DNA of 64,000 nucleotides from Knoellia sp031844405 (GTDB taxonomy: Bacteria; Actinomycetota; Actinomycetes; Actinomycetales; Dermatophilaceae). Shown in pieces: positions 54,052-61,863 of the stretch (the stretch's first letter is position 1; every line of letters begins with the position of its first letter). The DNA lies in assembly GCA_031844405.1 (NCBI GenBank), contig JAUZVC010000003.1, forward strand, positions 620,001 through 684,000, written 5' to 3'. The notes under the pieces are model-generated. The model was not told the DNA's origin. It made no database searches and saw only the letters and a list, made by a program, of their open reading frames with translations. The position numbers were made by a program, and so were the translations under genes.

Positions 54052-55230
54052 ATGATGCCTCGTATGCCGTCCGCCTCAGACCTGCCCGCCCGCGTCGCCA
54101 GGCGCTCGCGGTCCGAGGCGCGGATCCGGACCGACCGGCTGCAGAGCCGGATCGCGTTCATCCTCCAGTGCGGCGTCGGAGCCGCGCTCGCGTGGTGGCT
54201 CGCCGGCGACGTCTTCGACCACCGGATGCCGTTCTTCGCACCCGTGACGGCGATCATCACCCTCGGCATGTCCTACGGCCAGCGGGTCAGGCGGGCCGTC
54301 GAGGTGATGATCGGCGTCGCGCTCGGCGTCTTCGTCGGAGACCTCTTCGCCCACCTCTTCGGCAGCGGCGTCCCCCAGCTGCTCGTCGTCGTCGTCCTCG
54401 CCATGACCATCGCCTCGCTCGTCGGCGCCGGCATCCTCATGACGATCCAGGCCGGCGTCCAGGCGGCGATCATCACGACCCTGCTCGCCGCGCCCGGGCA
54501 GGCGTTCACGCGGTGGGTCGACGCGGTCATCGGCGGCGGGGTCGCCCTCGTCATCAGCGTCCTCGTCCCGGCGACCGGGCTCCAGCGCCCCCGTCAGAAG
54601 GCCGCGCTCGTCGTCGAGGAGATCTCGGCGATCCTGCGCCAGACCGCGACGGTCATCCGGACCGGCGACGCCGAGCTCGCCGGCGCAACCCTGCAACGGG
54701 CGCGGGCGTCGGAACGGATGCTCGACGAGCTGCAGTCGCTCGCCTCCGAGGGTGTGGCGGTCGTGCGGCTCTCCCCCTTCCGTCGTCGCCACCTCCCGGG
54801 CGCGCAGGCGGTTGCCGACCTCCTCGAGCCGCTGGACCGCGCCATCCGCAACCTGCGGGTGCTCGTGCGCCGGGCGCTCGTCGGGACGCGACGCGGGGAG
54901 GTCATCCCGCCGGCATACACGGCCCTGCTCGACGACCTGGCGAGGTCGTGCGACGACATCGCCCGCGAGCTGCACGAGCGGCACGAGCCGACGGCGGCTC
55001 GTGCCGGGCTGCACCGCCTCGGCGAGCGCAGCGCGGTCATCGACGCCGCGTCCGGGTTGTCCGGTGAGGTGATCCGGGCCCAGGTGCGGTCGATGGTCGT
55101 CGACCTGCTCGTCCTCACCGGGATGCCCGTCGACGACGCCGCCGACCTCGTGCCGACGTCCGGGCGCGACCGGGGCCGAGGGGACGACCACGACGTGGTC
55201 GACGACGACGTCGACGAGGAGCCGACCTAG
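54052..55230 (+). CDS. FUSC/aromatic-acid-exporter family membrane protein
   Basis: A 392-residue protein with an N-terminal membrane domain of about six spans (FILQCGVGAALAWWLAGDVF, MPFFAPVTAIITLGMSYGQ, QLLVVVVLAMTIASLVGAG and others) and a soluble helical C-terminal half. This is the layout of FUSC/AaeB-like exporters. The substrate is unknown. ATG 54052, 54055 and 54064 are all possible; the first is given, but the gap to hisF is only 23 bases and the third, inside a GTATGCCG word, would relieve that crowding. The acidic tail (DDHDVVDDDVDEEPT) is of note. Confidence 0.75.
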   Translation: MMPRMPSASDLPARVARRSRSEARIRTDRLQSRIAFILQCGVGAALAWWLAGDVFDHRMPFFAPVTAIITLGMSYGQRVRRAVEVMIGVALGVFVGDLFAHLFGSGVPQLLVVVVLAMTIASLVGAGILMTIQAGVQAAIITTLLAAPGQAFTRWVDAVIGGGVALVISVLVPATGLQRPRQKAALVVEEISAILRQTATVIRTGDAELAGATLQRARASERMLDELQSLASEGVAVVRLSPFRRRHLPGAQAVADLLEPLDRAIRNLRVLVRRALVGTRRGEVIPPAYTALLDDLARSCDDIARELHERHEPTAARAGLHRLGERSAVIDAASGLSGEVIRAQVRSMVVDLLVLTGMPVDDAADLVPTSGRDRGRGDDHDVVDDDVDEEPT

Positions 55231-55233
55231 GGT
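55228..55233 (+). promoter_or_regulatory. Leaderless -10 box of the kinase-MFS gene
   Basis: TAGGGT begins at the TAG stop codon of the FUSC gene and is followed by seven bases and GTG 55241. No ribosome binding site is present. Confidence 0.5.
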
Positions 55234-55240
55234 TGCGCGT

Positions 55241-57055
55241 GTGGCAGTCGAGACGGTGACGGACGTGGACGACCTCACGCACGAGGTCCGGCGCCTCCTC
55301 GCCGAGCGGGGCGCCCGTGCCGGGTCGGTGACGGTCGTCGCCGTCGACGGCCCCAGCGGCTCGGGCAAGACGACGCTCGCCGGCCGGCTCGGCGACGACC
55401 TCGACGCGCTCGTCCTGCACGTCGACGACATGCACCAGGGGTGGACCGGCGTCCTCGAGACCGTCAGTCTCGCCCGGGCCTCCCTCGTCTCGGCCTGGGT
55501 CGACGGCGAGCCCGCCAGCCACCCGACGTGGGACTGGGACGACGACGTCGCCGGACCGAGCCGCGCCGTCCCCCGCGCCGACCTCGTCGTCCTCGAGGGC
55601 GTCGGGGCGTTCGCGATCGCCGGGGACGCGGCGTCGGCCCGGGTCTGGGTCGAAGCCCCCGACGACGAACGGCACGTGCGAGCGGTCGCGCGCGACGGCG
55701 AGGTCTTCGAGCGTCACTGGGACGAGTGGGCCGACCAGGAGCGCCGGCTCTGGGCGGTCTCCCCCGGACGCACCGAGGCGGACGTCGCCGTCGACACCGC
55801 CGACGGTGGCCCGGGGAGCGTCGCCGACATCGCCGCCGAGCCGACGGACAGCGCATCGGACGGGACGGTGGCCGCGCAGGCTCCCCCGCTGTGGCTCGTC
55901 GTCCTCGGCGTCGTCGCCGTGTCGCTGAGCATGCGCACCCTCATGACCTCGCTCCCGCCGCTGCTCCCCCGCATCCGGCAGGACCTCGGCCTCAGCTCGG
56001 TCTGGCTCGGCGTGCTCACGACGCTTCCGGTGCTCTGCATGGGGCTGCTCGCGCCGGCGTCGGCGCGTCTCGGGCTGCGGCTCGGCGTGGCCCGATGCAT
56101 CTCGGTGGCCATGGTGGCCATCGCCGCCGGCAACCTCGGGCGCACCTTCGCCCACGAGGTGCCCGCGCTCTACCTGGGCACCCTCTGCGCCGGCGCGGGC
56201 ATCGCCCTCGCGGGCACCCTGCTCCCGGGCATGGTCAAGGCGTCGTTCCCACCCGGGCGCGCCGGCCTGGCGACCGGGCTGCAGATGTTCGCGATGATGG
56301 GCGGCGCGGCCGTCGCCGCGGCCGTGTCGGTGCCGCTGGCCCGCGCGCTCGGCGACTGGGACCTCGCCCTCGGCTTCTGGGGTCTCGTCGCGGTCGTCGG
56401 CCTCGTGCTGTGGCTGCCCGTCGACCGGGCGGTGCACCACGGCGGCGACCACGACCAGCACCCGCCGGACTCGAGCCACCGCCTCCCGTGGCGCAGCCCG
56501 ACGGCCTGGTGCGTCGCGGGCTTCCTCGCCGTGCAGTCGTGGCAGTTCTACTCCTCGCTCGCCTGGCTGTCGCCGACCTACGTCGGACACGGGTGGGAGG
56601 CGCAGGACGCCGGTCTCCTGCTCTCGGTCTTCACCGGTGCGCAGTTCGTCTCGGGCCTCGTCGGTCCGGCCGTCACGGACCGCGTCGGTGACTGGCGCGT
56701 GCCGCTCGTGGGTGCCGCGGTCTTCGGCCTCGTGGGCCAGACCGGTGTGTGGGCCGCGCCGGACGCCGCGCCGTGGGTCTGGGCGGTCCTGCTCGGCGTC
56801 GCGCAGGGAGCCTCCTTCGCGATCGGTCTGGTCCTGCTCGTCCGGTATGCCGTCTCGCCGGCCGCCGCCGCCCGCTTCACCGCGATGGCCTTCCTCGTCT
56901 CCTACACCGTGGCGTCGATGGGGCCGACGACGATGGGCGCGGTGCGCGACCTCACCGGCGACTACTCGTCGATCTGGCTCGTGCTCGCCGTGCTCATGCT
57001 CGCCCAGCTCGGGCTCGCGCTGCTGCTCCGCCCCGGTCGGGCGCCCGTCCGCTGA
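55241..57055 (+). CDS. Fusion of uridine-kinase-like P-loop domain with MFS transporter
   Basis: A single uninterrupted 604-residue ORF. Residues 1 to about 190 are a P-loop kinase-like domain: VVAVDGPSGSGKTTLAGRL (Walker A), VLHVDDMHQGW, VVLEGVGAFA and a late HWDEWADQERRLW, as in actinobacterial uridine-kinase-like ATP-binding proteins. A linker (about 190-215) leads to a 12-span major facilitator domain (about 215-600) of the CynX/NimT type. No stop or clear internal restart separates them; an internal GTG near 55870 lacks a good binding site. The fusion suggests coupled uptake and phosphorylation, but no substrate is known. Confidence 0.8.
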   Translation: MAVETVTDVDDLTHEVRRLLAERGARAGSVTVVAVDGPSGSGKTTLAGRLGDDLDALVLHVDDMHQGWTGVLETVSLARASLVSAWVDGEPASHPTWDWDDDVAGPSRAVPRADLVVLEGVGAFAIAGDAASARVWVEAPDDERHVRAVARDGEVFERHWDEWADQERRLWAVSPGRTEADVAVDTADGGPGSVADIAAEPTDSASDGTVAAQAPPLWLVVLGVVAVSLSMRTLMTSLPPLLPRIRQDLGLSSVWLGVLTTLPVLCMGLLAPASARLGLRLGVARCISVAMVAIAAGNLGRTFAHEVPALYLGTLCAGAGIALAGTLLPGMVKASFPPGRAGLATGLQMFAMMGGAAVAAAVSVPLARALGDWDLALGFWGLVAVVGLVLWLPVDRAVHHGGDHDQHPPDSSHRLPWRSPTAWCVAGFLAVQSWQFYSSLAWLSPTYVGHGWEAQDAGLLLSVFTGAQFVSGLVGPAVTDRVGDWRVPLVGAAVFGLVGQTGVWAAPDAAPWVWAVLLGVAQGASFAIGLVLLVRYAVSPAAAARFTAMAFLVSYTVASMGPTTMGAVRDLTGDYSSIWLVLAVLMLAQLGLALLLRPGRAPVR

Positions 57056-57073
57056 CCCGACGCGGAGCCGGCG

Positions 57074-57127
57074 GGTGTCGGTGACCCGGGGCCTCGTGGC
57101 CCGGGGTGGACCCGGGTCACCGACACC
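57074..57127. terminator. Bidirectional terminator with perfect 17-bp arms
   Basis: Arms at 57074-57090 and 57111-57127 (GGTGTCGGTGACCCGGG and its complement) are exact, with a 20-base GC-rich loop. They lie between the convergent kinase-MFS gene and PH-domain gene. Confidence 0.75.
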
Positions 57128-57158
57128 TCGCGGGATCGTCCGGGTCGAGCAGCGGCGT

Positions 57159-57602
57159 TCAGCTCCGGCGTGACTCGGCGACGAGGTGCGCCAGGCGCTG
57201 GGCCTCGCTGCGGGAGGACGGTCCGTCGGCCCGCTGGATCGCCATGACCGCCACGGTCTCGGTGTCGTCGAGGTGCAGGCTCACCCACGGGTCGCCCTCG
57301 TCGAAGGTGACGTCGCGGATCTGCTCCCAGCGGATGTGGCGCTGCCCGATGAGGTTCTGCACCGTGATGCCGGTGTCGTCCGGGACGGCGCGGATCGCGG
57401 CCCAGCGCCACAGGACGAGTGCGAGACCGGCGCCGATGACGGCCATCATGACCCGGTCGGCCACGACCCAGCCGCCCTCGTCGACGCCCGCGACGAGGAA
57501 GGCGAGGACGACGAAGAGCACGAGCGAGACACCGGCCATGACCATCGCCATGACGCGGCCGCGTCGCGACCGGAACGGCTCGCGCGAGACCTGCTCGGTC
57601 AC
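57159..57602 (-). CDS. PH-domain membrane protein of the his cluster
   Basis: A 147-residue protein with two N-terminal spans (about 17-38 and 48-66) and a cytoplasmic bacterial PH-like domain (DTGITVQNLIGQRHIRWEQ, WVSLHLDDTETVAVMAIQR). Such proteins often follow hisG in Actinobacteria, with no known role. GTG 57602 overlaps the hisG stop (GTGA), so expression follows histidine synthesis. It is the last gene before a strong terminator. Confidence 0.82.
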   Translation of the reverse strand: MTEQVSREPFRSRRGRVMAMVMAGVSLVLFVVLAFLVAGVDEGGWVVADRVMMAVIGAGLALVLWRWAAIRAVPDDTGITVQNLIGQRHIRWEQIRDVTFDEGDPWVSLHLDDTETVAVMAIQRADGPSSRSEAQRLAHLVAESRRS

Positions 57603-58444
57603 AGCCGGCACGCGGCGATGTCGGTGACGAGGATGGCCCGGGCGCCCATCTCCCAGAGCCGGTCCATGACCTGGTTGGTGCCCGAGCGCGGGACCATGGC
57701 GCGCACGGCCTTCCACTCGGGGTTCTGCAGGCTCGAGACCGTCGGCGACTCGAGGCCCGGAGTGATCGCGCACGCCTCGTCGACGAGGGCGGCCGGGACG
57801 TCGTAGTCGAGCATGACGTAGTGGCGGGCGGTGACGACCCCGAGCATGCGCCGGCGGAGCACCTCGACGGCGGACTCGTCGTGGCTGCCGTCGCGCCGGA
57901 TGAGCACGGCCTCGCTGCGCAGGATCGGGTCACCGAACACCTCGAGGCCCTGGCTGCGCAGGGTGGCGCCGGTCTCGACGACGTCGGCGATGACGTCGGC
58001 GACGCCGAGCGTGATCGCCGTCTCGACGGCACCGTCGAGACGGACGACCTCGGCCTGGACGCCGTGGTCGGCGAGGTGCTTCTCGACGAGACCTTGGTAG
58101 CTCGTCGCCACGCGGCGACCGGCGATGTCGGCGAGGGACGACACGGAACCGGGGCGGCCGGCATACCGGAAGGTCGACCCACCGAAGCCGAGGGTCATGA
58201 CCTCGGTCGCGGCACTGCCCGAGTCGAGCAGGAGGTCACGGCCGGTGATGCCGCAGTCGACGGTGCCGGAGCCGACGTAGACGGCGATGTCGCGGGGACG
58301 GAGGTAGAAGAGCTCGACCGAGTTCGCATCGTCGGTGACGACGAGCTCCTTGGAGTCGCGGCGCGTGCGGTAGCCCGCCTCGCGCAGCATCTCGGCGGCG
58401 GGCTCGGCGAGCGAGCCCTTGTTGGGGACGGCGATGCGCAGCAT
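57599..58444 (-). CDS. hisG: ATP phosphoribosyltransferase (long form)
   Basis: A 281-residue enzyme for the first, feedback-controlled step of histidine synthesis (ATP plus PRPP). It starts MLRIAVPNKGSLAEPA. The PRPP loop is in DVIADVVETGATLR, with GITGRDLL earlier. The C-terminal regulatory domain (about 210-281; PGLESPTVSSLQNPEWKAV) shows the long, hexameric form that histidine inhibits and that needs no HisZ. It follows hisE by 16 bases. Confidence 0.97.
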   Translation of the reverse strand: MLRIAVPNKGSLAEPAAEMLREAGYRTRRDSKELVVTDDANSVELFYLRPRDIAVYVGSGTVDCGITGRDLLLDSGSAATEVMTLGFGGSTFRYAGRPGSVSSLADIAGRRVATSYQGLVEKHLADHGVQAEVVRLDGAVETAITLGVADVIADVVETGATLRSQGLEVFGDPILRSEAVLIRRDGSHDESAVEVLRRRMLGVVTARHYVMLDYDVPAALVDEACAITPGLESPTVSSLQNPEWKAVRAMVPRSGTNQVMDRLWEMGARAILVTDIAACRL

Positions 58445-58460
58445 GGTGAGGCCTAGCGGG

Positions 58461-58724
58461 TCAGAGGTGGGTGTAGACGTCGTCAAGGGTGAGCCCCTTG
58501 GCGACCATGAGGACCTGGAGGTGGTAGAGCAGCTGCGAGATCTCCTCGGCCGCCCGCTCGTCGCTCTCGTGCTCGGCGGCCATCCACACCTCGGCGGCCT
58601 CCTCGACGATCTTCTTGCCGATGGCATGCACGCCGGCGTCCAGCTGCGCCACCGTGCCCGAGCCCTCGGGTCGGGTCGCTGCCTTGTCGGTGAGCTCGGC
58701 GAACAGGGCGTCGAAGGTCTTCAC
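58461..58724 (-). CDS. hisE: Phosphoribosyl-ATP pyrophosphatase
   Basis: An 87-residue helical enzyme that converts PR-ATP to PR-AMP. The MazG-like metal motif is KKIVEEAAEVWMAAE with EEISQLLYHLQVLM. GTG 58724 begins seven bases after TACGAT, without a binding site. hisE-hisG-PH domain therefore probably has its own leaderless promoter in the 25-base gap after ribH rather than depending on the riboflavin transcript. Confidence 0.95.
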   Translation of the reverse strand: MKTFDALFAELTDKAATRPEGSGTVAQLDAGVHAIGKKIVEEAAEVWMAAEHESDERAAEEISQLLYHLQVLMVAKGLTLDDVYTHL

Positions 58725-58731
58725 GGCGTCA

Positions 58732-58737
58732 ATCGTA
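58732..58737 (-). promoter_or_regulatory. Leaderless -10 box of hisEG
   Basis: TACGAT on the complement lies seven bases before GTG 58724, in the gap between ribH and hisE. Confidence 0.5.
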
Positions 58738-58749
58738 CGAGGGGCGGGG

Positions 58750-59235
58750 TCATGCCCCGGCACGCGGACGAGGCGCGAGACCCCGCAGCGTCACCGCGGT
58801 CGCGACGGCGGCGAGCGCCGCCTCGGCGCCCTTGTCCTCGCTCGAGCCCTCGAGCCCGGCCCGGTCGAGCGCCTGCTCCTCGGTGTCGCAGGTGAGGACG
58901 CCGAACCCGACGGGCACGCCGGTGCGGGTGCTCACGTCGGTGAGGCCGTGGGTGACGCCGCTGCAGACGTAGTCGAAGTGCGGCGTGCCACCGCGGATGA
59001 CGACACCGAGCGCGACGAGGGCGTCGTGGGTCGGGGCGAGGCGGGCGGCGGCGACCGACAGCTCGACGGTGCCGGGCACGCGGACGACGGATGCGTCCGG
59101 GATCCCGGCCCGCGTCAGCGCCCGCGTCGCACCCGCGATGAGGCCGTCCATGACGACGTCGTGCCACGACGCGGCGATGACGGCGACGCGCAGCCCGGTC
59201 CCGTCGACGGTGAACTCGGGTGCCCCGGCCTTCAT
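58750..59235 (-). CDS. ribH: 6,7-dimethyl-8-ribityllumazine synthase
   Basis: A 161-residue enzyme that makes lumazine from ArP and DHBP. Visible are VAVIAASWHD (substrate Trp), VVRVPGTVELSVAA, ALGVVIRGGTPHFDYVCSG with the catalytic His, and PVGFGVLTCDTEEQALDRAG. Its ATG overlaps the ribBA stop by four bases. It is the last riboflavin gene under the FMN riboswitch. The Ala-rich, Arg-ended C-terminus is slightly longer than usual. Confidence 0.97.
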   Translation of the reverse strand: MKAGAPEFTVDGTGLRVAVIAASWHDVVMDGLIAGATRALTRAGIPDASVVRVPGTVELSVAAARLAPTHDALVALGVVIRGGTPHFDYVCSGVTHGLTDVSTRTGVPVGFGVLTCDTEEQALDRAGLEGSSEDKGAEAALAAVATAVTLRGLAPRPRAGA

Positions 59236-60467
59236 GCGCTCGCCTCCGTGGCGTCGTGGGTGTCGTGGCCGAGCACGAGGTCGTGGCCGAGCCGGTCGCG
59301 CTTGGTGCGCAGGTAGGCCGCGTTCGTCGCGACCGGTGCGACCTGGAGCCGCTCGACGGCGGCCACCTCGATGCCGGAGTCGCGGACGGCGCCGACCTTG
59401 TCGGGGTTGTTGGTGAGCAGGCGCACCGACGTCACGCCGAGGTCGTGGAGGACCGCCGTCGCCGCGGCGTAGTCGCGCGCGTCGACGGGCAGGCCGAGCT
59501 CCTCCTGGGCGGTGACGGTGTCGATCCCGGTGTCCTGCACGGCATACGCGGCGATCTTGTCGGCGAGGCCGACGCCACGGCCCTCGTGGCCGCGGAGGTA
59601 GACGACGACGCCGCCCTCGCGGGCGACCCGGGCCTGTGCCCGGCGGAGCTGGGGTCCGCAGTCGCAGCGGCCCGAGCCGAAGACGTCGCCGGTGAGGCAC
59701 TCGCTGTGCAGACGCGTGAGGACCGGCCCGTCGCCGAGACCGCGCGGGCTCACGAGCGCGAGGTGCTCGTCGCCGGTGAGCGTGTCGCGGTAGGCGTGGA
59801 CCGTGAACGTCCCGTCGGGCGTCGGCAGGGTCGTGCTCGCGTGCCGGGCGACGCGGTCGTGGCGCTGCCGGTGCTCGACGAGCTGCTCGATCGTGACGAC
59901 CGGCAGGTCGTGCTCGGCTCCGAGGTCGAGGACGGCGGGCAGGCGCATCATCGTGCCGTCGTCGTGGGTGAGCTCGGCGATGGCGCCCACGGGCGCAAGG
60001 CCGGCGAGGCGGCAGAGGTCGACGGCGGCCTCGGTGTGGCCGCGCCGCACGAGCACTCCCCCGTCGCGGGCACGCAGCGGCACGACGTGGCCGGGGCGGA
60101 CGAGGTCGCTCGCGGTCGTCCCGGCGTCGGCGAGCAGCCGCACGGTGAGGGCGCGGTCCGCGGCGCTGATGCCGGTGCTCACGCCCTGCGCCGCGTCCAC
60201 CGTGACCGTGTATGCCGTCCGCAGCCGGTCCTCGTTGGCGCTCACCATGAGCGGCAGGTCGAGGCGGTCGGCGTCCGCGTCGGTCATGGGGGCGCAGACG
60301 TAGCCCGACGAGTGCCGGATCGTCCACGCCATCCACGCGTCGGTGAGCGTCTCGGCGGCGAGGACGACGTCGCCCTCGTTCTCGCGGTCCGCGTCGTCGG
60401 TGACGAGGACCGGGCGGCCGGCGCGCAGCGCGTCGAGAGCCTCCTCGATGGTCGACAGGCGACTCAC
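59232..60467 (-). CDS. ribBA: Bifunctional DHBP synthase / GTP cyclohydrolase II
   Basis: A 411-residue enzyme that starts both branches of riboflavin synthesis. The RibB half (about 1-200) has VTDDADRENEGDVVLAAE and RRGHTEAAVDLCRLAG. The RibA half (about 205-411) has the zinc cysteines in SECLTGDVFGSGRCDCG, the GTP-binding YLRGHEGRGVGLADKI and VRLLTNNPDKVGAV. All catalytic segments are present in both halves. GTG 60467 overlaps the ribM stop. Confidence 0.97.
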   Translation of the reverse strand: MSRLSTIEEALDALRAGRPVLVTDDADRENEGDVVLAAETLTDAWMAWTIRHSSGYVCAPMTDADADRLDLPLMVSANEDRLRTAYTVTVDAAQGVSTGISAADRALTVRLLADAGTTASDLVRPGHVVPLRARDGGVLVRRGHTEAAVDLCRLAGLAPVGAIAELTHDDGTMMRLPAVLDLGAEHDLPVVTIEQLVEHRQRHDRVARHASTTLPTPDGTFTVHAYRDTLTGDEHLALVSPRGLGDGPVLTRLHSECLTGDVFGSGRCDCGPQLRRAQARVAREGGVVVYLRGHEGRGVGLADKIAAYAVQDTGIDTVTAQEELGLPVDARDYAAATAVLHDLGVTSVRLLTNNPDKVGAVRDSGIEVAAVERLQVAPVATNAAYLRTKRDRLGHDLVLGHDTHDATEASA

Positions 60468-61168
60468 CGCACGGCCTCGGTCAGCTCGCGGTCGGGGTCG
60501 GGCTCGGTGCGCGAGGCCTTGAGCCACACGGTGAAGCCGTAGAGGACGAGGGCGCCGTAGACGACGAAGAGGATTGCCGTCGGGTAGTAGCCGGAGTGCC
60601 AGAGCAGCGGGACCCCGACGAGGTCGACGGCGATCCACATGAGCCAGAAGTCGTTCCAGCCACGGGCCATCGCGTAGGTCGCGAGCATCGAGCCGACGAA
60701 GATCCACGCGTCGCACCAGAAGTACCAGCGAGGGGCGGGCCAGCTCGCGCCGATGACGGCGAAGACCCACTGCATGAGCAGGACACCGCCCACGGCGACG
60801 AGGAGGTAGCCGACGCGCTCACGCGCCGTCGCCCAGCGCGGGGTGATGGCGTGTCCGCCGGCGTCCTGCCTGGCCTTGCGGTGCTCGTTCCAGCGCCACC
60901 AGCCGTAGATGCTCGTGACGATGAAGAAGACCTGGCGGCCCGCCTGCCCGAAGAGGGGCTGCTGCGCCTGGGCGTCGAACGTGGCGGCGATGAAGACCGT
61001 GAAGAGCAGGACGTTGCCGATGATGCCGATCGGCCACGCCCACACCCGTCGTCGCATGCCGCCGATCGCCGATGCGAACCCGAAGGCGTTGCCGATGATC
61101 TCTCGCCAGGCGATCTCGTGCCCCCCGATGGTCAGATGGGCGTCGTAGAGCCATTCGAGGACGTTCAT
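60464..61168 (-). CDS. ribM: PnuC-family transporter, probable riboflavin importer RibM
   Basis: A 234-residue protein with about seven spans. PnuC-type features are FAFGFASAIGGMRRRVWAWP-like start segments, SIYGWWRWNEHRK and WFWCDAWIFVGSMLATY-like helices. PnuC proteins carry NMN or nicotinamide riboside; RibM (PnuX) members in riboflavin operons of Actinobacteria carry riboflavin. Its place between ribE and ribBA, four-base overlapped with both, and under an FMN riboswitch supports riboflavin. The symbol rests on context more than on residues. Confidence 0.8.
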   Translation of the reverse strand: MNVLEWLYDAHLTIGGHEIAWREIIGNAFGFASAIGGMRRRVWAWPIGIIGNVLLFTVFIAATFDAQAQQPLFGQAGRQVFFIVTSIYGWWRWNEHRKARQDAGGHAITPRWATARERVGYLLVAVGGVLLMQWVFAVIGASWPAPRWYFWCDAWIFVGSMLATYAMARGWNDFWLMWIAVDLVGVPLLWHSGYYPTAILFVVYGALVLYGFTVWLKASRTEPDPDRELTEAVR

Positions 61169-61863
61169 GCGGAGACCTCCGAGGTCGTGGTCGTGGTGGG
61201 GGCGGCGTCGGCGGAGAGGTCGGCGGGGGCCGAGACGTCGGCAGGGGCGGTGAGGTCGGCGGGTGTGATGCGCCCGGCGAGGAGCCGCTCGACGTACTTG
61301 GCGAGGACGTCGACCTCGAGGTTGACGGTGTCGCCGACGACCTTGGAGCCGAGCGTCGTGAGCGCCAGGGTCGTCGGGATGAGCGAGACGCTGAAGGTCC
61401 GCTCGGTGACGTCGGAGACGGTGAGGCTCACGCCGTCGACCGTGATCGAGCCCTTCTCGACGACGTAGCGGGCGAGGGCCGGCGAGAGGGTGAAGGTCAC
61501 GACCTCCCATCGGTCTCCAGGGACGCGCTCGACGACGGTCGCCGTGCCGTCGACGTGCCCCTGGACGATGTGGCCGCCGAAGCGGGCCGAGGCGGCCATG
61601 GCGCGCTCGAGGTTCACCGGGGCGCCGGCGGCCAGGTCGCCGAGGTCGGTGCGGGTCAGCGTCTCGGCCATGACGTCGACGGTGAACCAGCCCTCGTCGA
61701 CGTCGTGCTCGACGACGGTGAGGCAGACGCCGTTGACGGCGATCGAGGCGCCGTGGACGGCGTCGCTCGTGACGAGCGGCCCGCGCAGGGTGAGCCGCGC
61801 CGACTCCTTGCCGAGCTCGACGCGGTCGACGCGACCGAGCTCCTCGACGATTCCGGTGAACAT
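61165..61863 (-). CDS. ribE: Riboflavin synthase alpha chain
   Basis: A 232-residue enzyme that dismutates two lumazines to riboflavin. Two lumazine-binding barrels are seen: MFTGIVEELGRVDRV with SIAVNGVCLTVVE, and FGGHIVQGHVDGTATV with SITVDGVSLTVSDV. The C-terminal 30 residues add a low-complexity extension built on APADV/APADL followed by a Thr run, beyond the normal length of about 200. The ATG overlaps the ribD stop by one base (TGATG). Some databases call this gene ribC. Confidence 0.95.
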   Translation of the reverse strand: MFTGIVEELGRVDRVELGKESARLTLRGPLVTSDAVHGASIAVNGVCLTVVEHDVDEGWFTVDVMAETLTRTDLGDLAAGAPVNLERAMAASARFGGHIVQGHVDGTATVVERVPGDRWEVVTFTLSPALARYVVEKGSITVDGVSLTVSDVTERTFSVSLIPTTLALTTLGSKVVGDTVNLEVDVLAKYVERLLAGRITPADLTAPADVSAPADLSADAAPTTTTTSEVSA

